Assembly (NCBI RefSeq): GCF_000981225.1
Contig: NZ_LAJC01000049.1
Location: 1-44,298, forward strand
DNA from: Allosalinactinospora lopnorensis
Lineage (GTDB): Bacteria; Actinomycetota; Actinomycetes; Streptosporangiales; Streptosporangiaceae
Direction of reading: 5' to 3'
Length of the DNA stretch: 44,298 nucleotides
Shown piece after piece: positions 42,909 through 44,298 of the stretch (positions within the stretch are counted from its first letter, which is position 1; the number at the start of each line of letters is the position of its first letter). The notes under the pieces were generated by a model. That model had not been told where the DNA came from, did not search any database, and worked only from the letters and a program-made list of their open reading frames with translations. The position numbers and the translations under genes are program-made.

Positions 42909-44261
42909 ATGCCAGAACACGTCTATGACCTCGTTATCCGGGCGCGGCGCGCGGTCACCCCCGAGGGGGAGCGGCCCGTCGCGGTCGGCGTCCGCGACGG
43001 CAGGATCGCGGCGGTGAACCCCCAGGACGCCCCGATGGAGACCGCCCGCGCGATCGACCTCGCCGATGACGAAGTGCTGCTGCCCGGCCTGGTCGACAGC
43101 CACGTACACGTCAACGAGCCGGGGCGCACCGAGTGGGAGGGCTTCGCCACCGCCACGCGCGCGGCGGCGGCCGGCGGCGTCACCACGATCGTGGACATGC
43201 CGCTGAACAGCGTTCCGCCCACGACCACCGTCGAGGCGCTGATGGCCAAGCGCGACGCGGCGCGCGGCAAGGTCGCCGTCGACGTCGGTTTCTGGGGTGG
43301 GGCCGTCCCCGAGAACAGCGCACCGGAGACCGCGGGGGAGCTGCGCGCCCTGCACGAGCACGGGGTCTACGGGTTCAAGTCCTTCCTCTCCCCCTCCGGG
43401 GTCGAGGAGTTCGGCCACCTGCCGCCGGAGGGGTTCCGCGCCGCCGTCGCCGCGATCGGCGGCTTCGGCGGGCAGATCATCGTGCACGCCGAGGACCCCG
43501 GCGTCCTCGACTCGGCCCCGCAGGCGCACGGGCGCGAGTACGCGTCCTTCCTCGCCTCGCGCCCCGACAAGGCCGAGCACGCCGCGATCGAGCTGGTCGT
43601 CGAGACCGCGCGCAGCACCGGCACCCGTTCGCACATCCTGCACCTGTCGACCGCGACGGCCCTGCCGCTGATCGCGCGGGCCAGGGACGAGGGGGTGCCG
43701 CTCACGGTCGAGACCTGCCCGCACTATCTGACCCTGGCGGCCGAGCAGGTGCCCGCGGGGGCGACCCAGTTCAAGTGCTGCCCGCCCATCCGGGGGGAGG
43801 CCAACCGCGATGCCCTCTGGCGGGCACTGGACGAGGGGCTGGTCGACTGCGTCGTCAGCGACCACTCGCCCAGCACTCCCGAGTTGAAGGACCTCGACAC
43901 GGGCGATTTCGGCACCGCGTGGGGCGGGGTTTCCGGTCTGCAGGTGGGGTTCTCCGCGATCTGGACCGAGGCCGACCGGCGCGGGCACACCCTCACCGAC
44001 GTCGTGCGCTGGATGTCGCGCCGGCCGGCCGAGATCGCCGGGGTCAGCGGCAAGGGGCGTCTGGAGGCCGGCTACGACGCCGATTTCGCCGTCGTGGCGC
44101 CCGACGAGTCCGCCCGCGTCGACGCGCGGACCCTGCAGCACCGGCACCCGCTGAGCGCCTACGACGGCCGAGAGTTGCGGGGGGTGGTTCGCGGGACCTG
44201 GCTGCGCGGAGAGCGGGTCGACATCGAGAACCCCCGGGGGAGGCTGCTGAACCGGAGCTGA
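42909..44261 (+). CDS. allB: Allantoinase
   Basis: Zinc amidohydrolase that opens the hydantoin ring of allantoin to allantoate, 450 residues. The cyclic amidohydrolase metal site is visible: His65 and His67 in SHVHVNEPG, carboxylated Lys157 in YGFKSFLSPSG, His193 in IVHAED, His245 in HILHLST and Asp318 in VSDHSPS. The sequence TRTEWEGF-like PGRTEWEGFATATRAAAAGGVTT favours allantoinase over dihydropyrimidinase. It lies 68 nt after the hydrolase. No candidate IclR operator was found in front of it. The ATG at 42909 precedes MPEHVYDLVIRARRAVT. Confidence 0.95.
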   Translation: MPEHVYDLVIRARRAVTPEGERPVAVGVRDGRIAAVNPQDAPMETARAIDLADDEVLLPGLVDSHVHVNEPGRTEWEGFATATRAAAAGGVTTIVDMPLNSVPPTTTVEALMAKRDAARGKVAVDVGFWGGAVPENSAPETAGELRALHEHGVYGFKSFLSPSGVEEFGHLPPEGFRAAVAAIGGFGGQIIVHAEDPGVLDSAPQAHGREYASFLASRPDKAEHAAIELVVETARSTGTRSHILHLSTATALPLIARARDEGVPLTVETCPHYLTLAAEQVPAGATQFKCCPPIRGEANRDALWRALDEGLVDCVVSDHSPSTPELKDLDTGDFGTAWGGVSGLQVGFSAIWTEADRRGHTLTDVVRWMSRRPAEIAGVSGKGRLEAGYDADFAVVAPDESARVDARTLQHRHPLSAYDGRELRGVVRGTWLRGERVDIENPRGRLLNRS

Positions 44262-44298
44262 CGGTGGGCGGGCCCGGCGGCGGCACCGGCCGGTGCCG

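Overview
The window comes from a high-GC Gram-positive actinomycete, most likely of the Nocardiopsaceae (Nocardiopsis / Streptomonospora / Thermobifida type). The reasons are the strong GC bias at third codon positions, GTG and TTG starts, probable leaderless promoters, a shared-ATPase style maltose importer, an XRE/DUF397 pair, and the actinobacterial core order lepA ... hemW, hrcA-dnaJ-rsmE, HIT-phoH-ybeY-CBS protein-CDA-like-era. Genus is inferred from gene content, not proven.

Layout. 0.3-3.9 kb: rpsT, a membrane-anchored unknown, and lepA. 3.9-10.6 kb: a maltose/alpha-glucoside locus (malG-malF-malE, a GH13 alpha-glucosidase and a divergent LacI repressor) with shared operator-like elements in its two control regions. 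10.6-19.4 kb: accessory genes, namely a MOSC protein, a ureide operon (racemase-like protein plus two NCS1 permeases), an MmpS-like lipoprotein, a two-component system and a DUF418 membrane protein. 19.5-33.2 kb: conserved housekeeping genes (hemW, two DUF4870 paralogues, DUF3097, hrcA-dnaJ behind a degenerate CIRCE, rsmE, an ECF-like sigma factor with a membrane partner, HIT, phoH, ybeY, a CBS/CorC protein, a degenerate cytidine deaminase and era). 33.3-35.6 kb: an AllR-like IclR regulator divergent from a citrate-lyase-superfamily aldolase. 35.7-37.6 kb: a methyltransferase remnant, DUF397, XRE and small HTH genes. 37.8-42.8 kb: MerR, a hydrolase, TetR, an FAD monooxygenase and a second hydrolase. 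42.9-44.3 kb: allantoinase.

Functional threads. Ureide catabolism is spread over three places: racemase-like protein and permeases, IclR regulator and aldolase, and allantoinase. A 15-bp palindrome just upstream of the racemase-like start recurs, with 12 of 15 bases matching, in the IclR control region. This suggests one regulon. The maltose locus has its own divergent repressor.

A striking technical or biological signal is that six genes, including lepA and DUF3097, are each broken once, and in every case the reading frame is restored by adding a single base in a GC-rich context. Systematic base under-calling in the assembly explains this better than six independent pseudogenes; a seventh case is possible near 37.1 kb. 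No CRISPR array, rRNA, tRNA or complete transposon was seen. I did not find a clearly novel multi-gene system. The most unusual candidates are the racemase-like protein lacking one catalytic cysteine, the candidate IclR regulon, and the small-ORF cassette divergent from XRE/DUF397.
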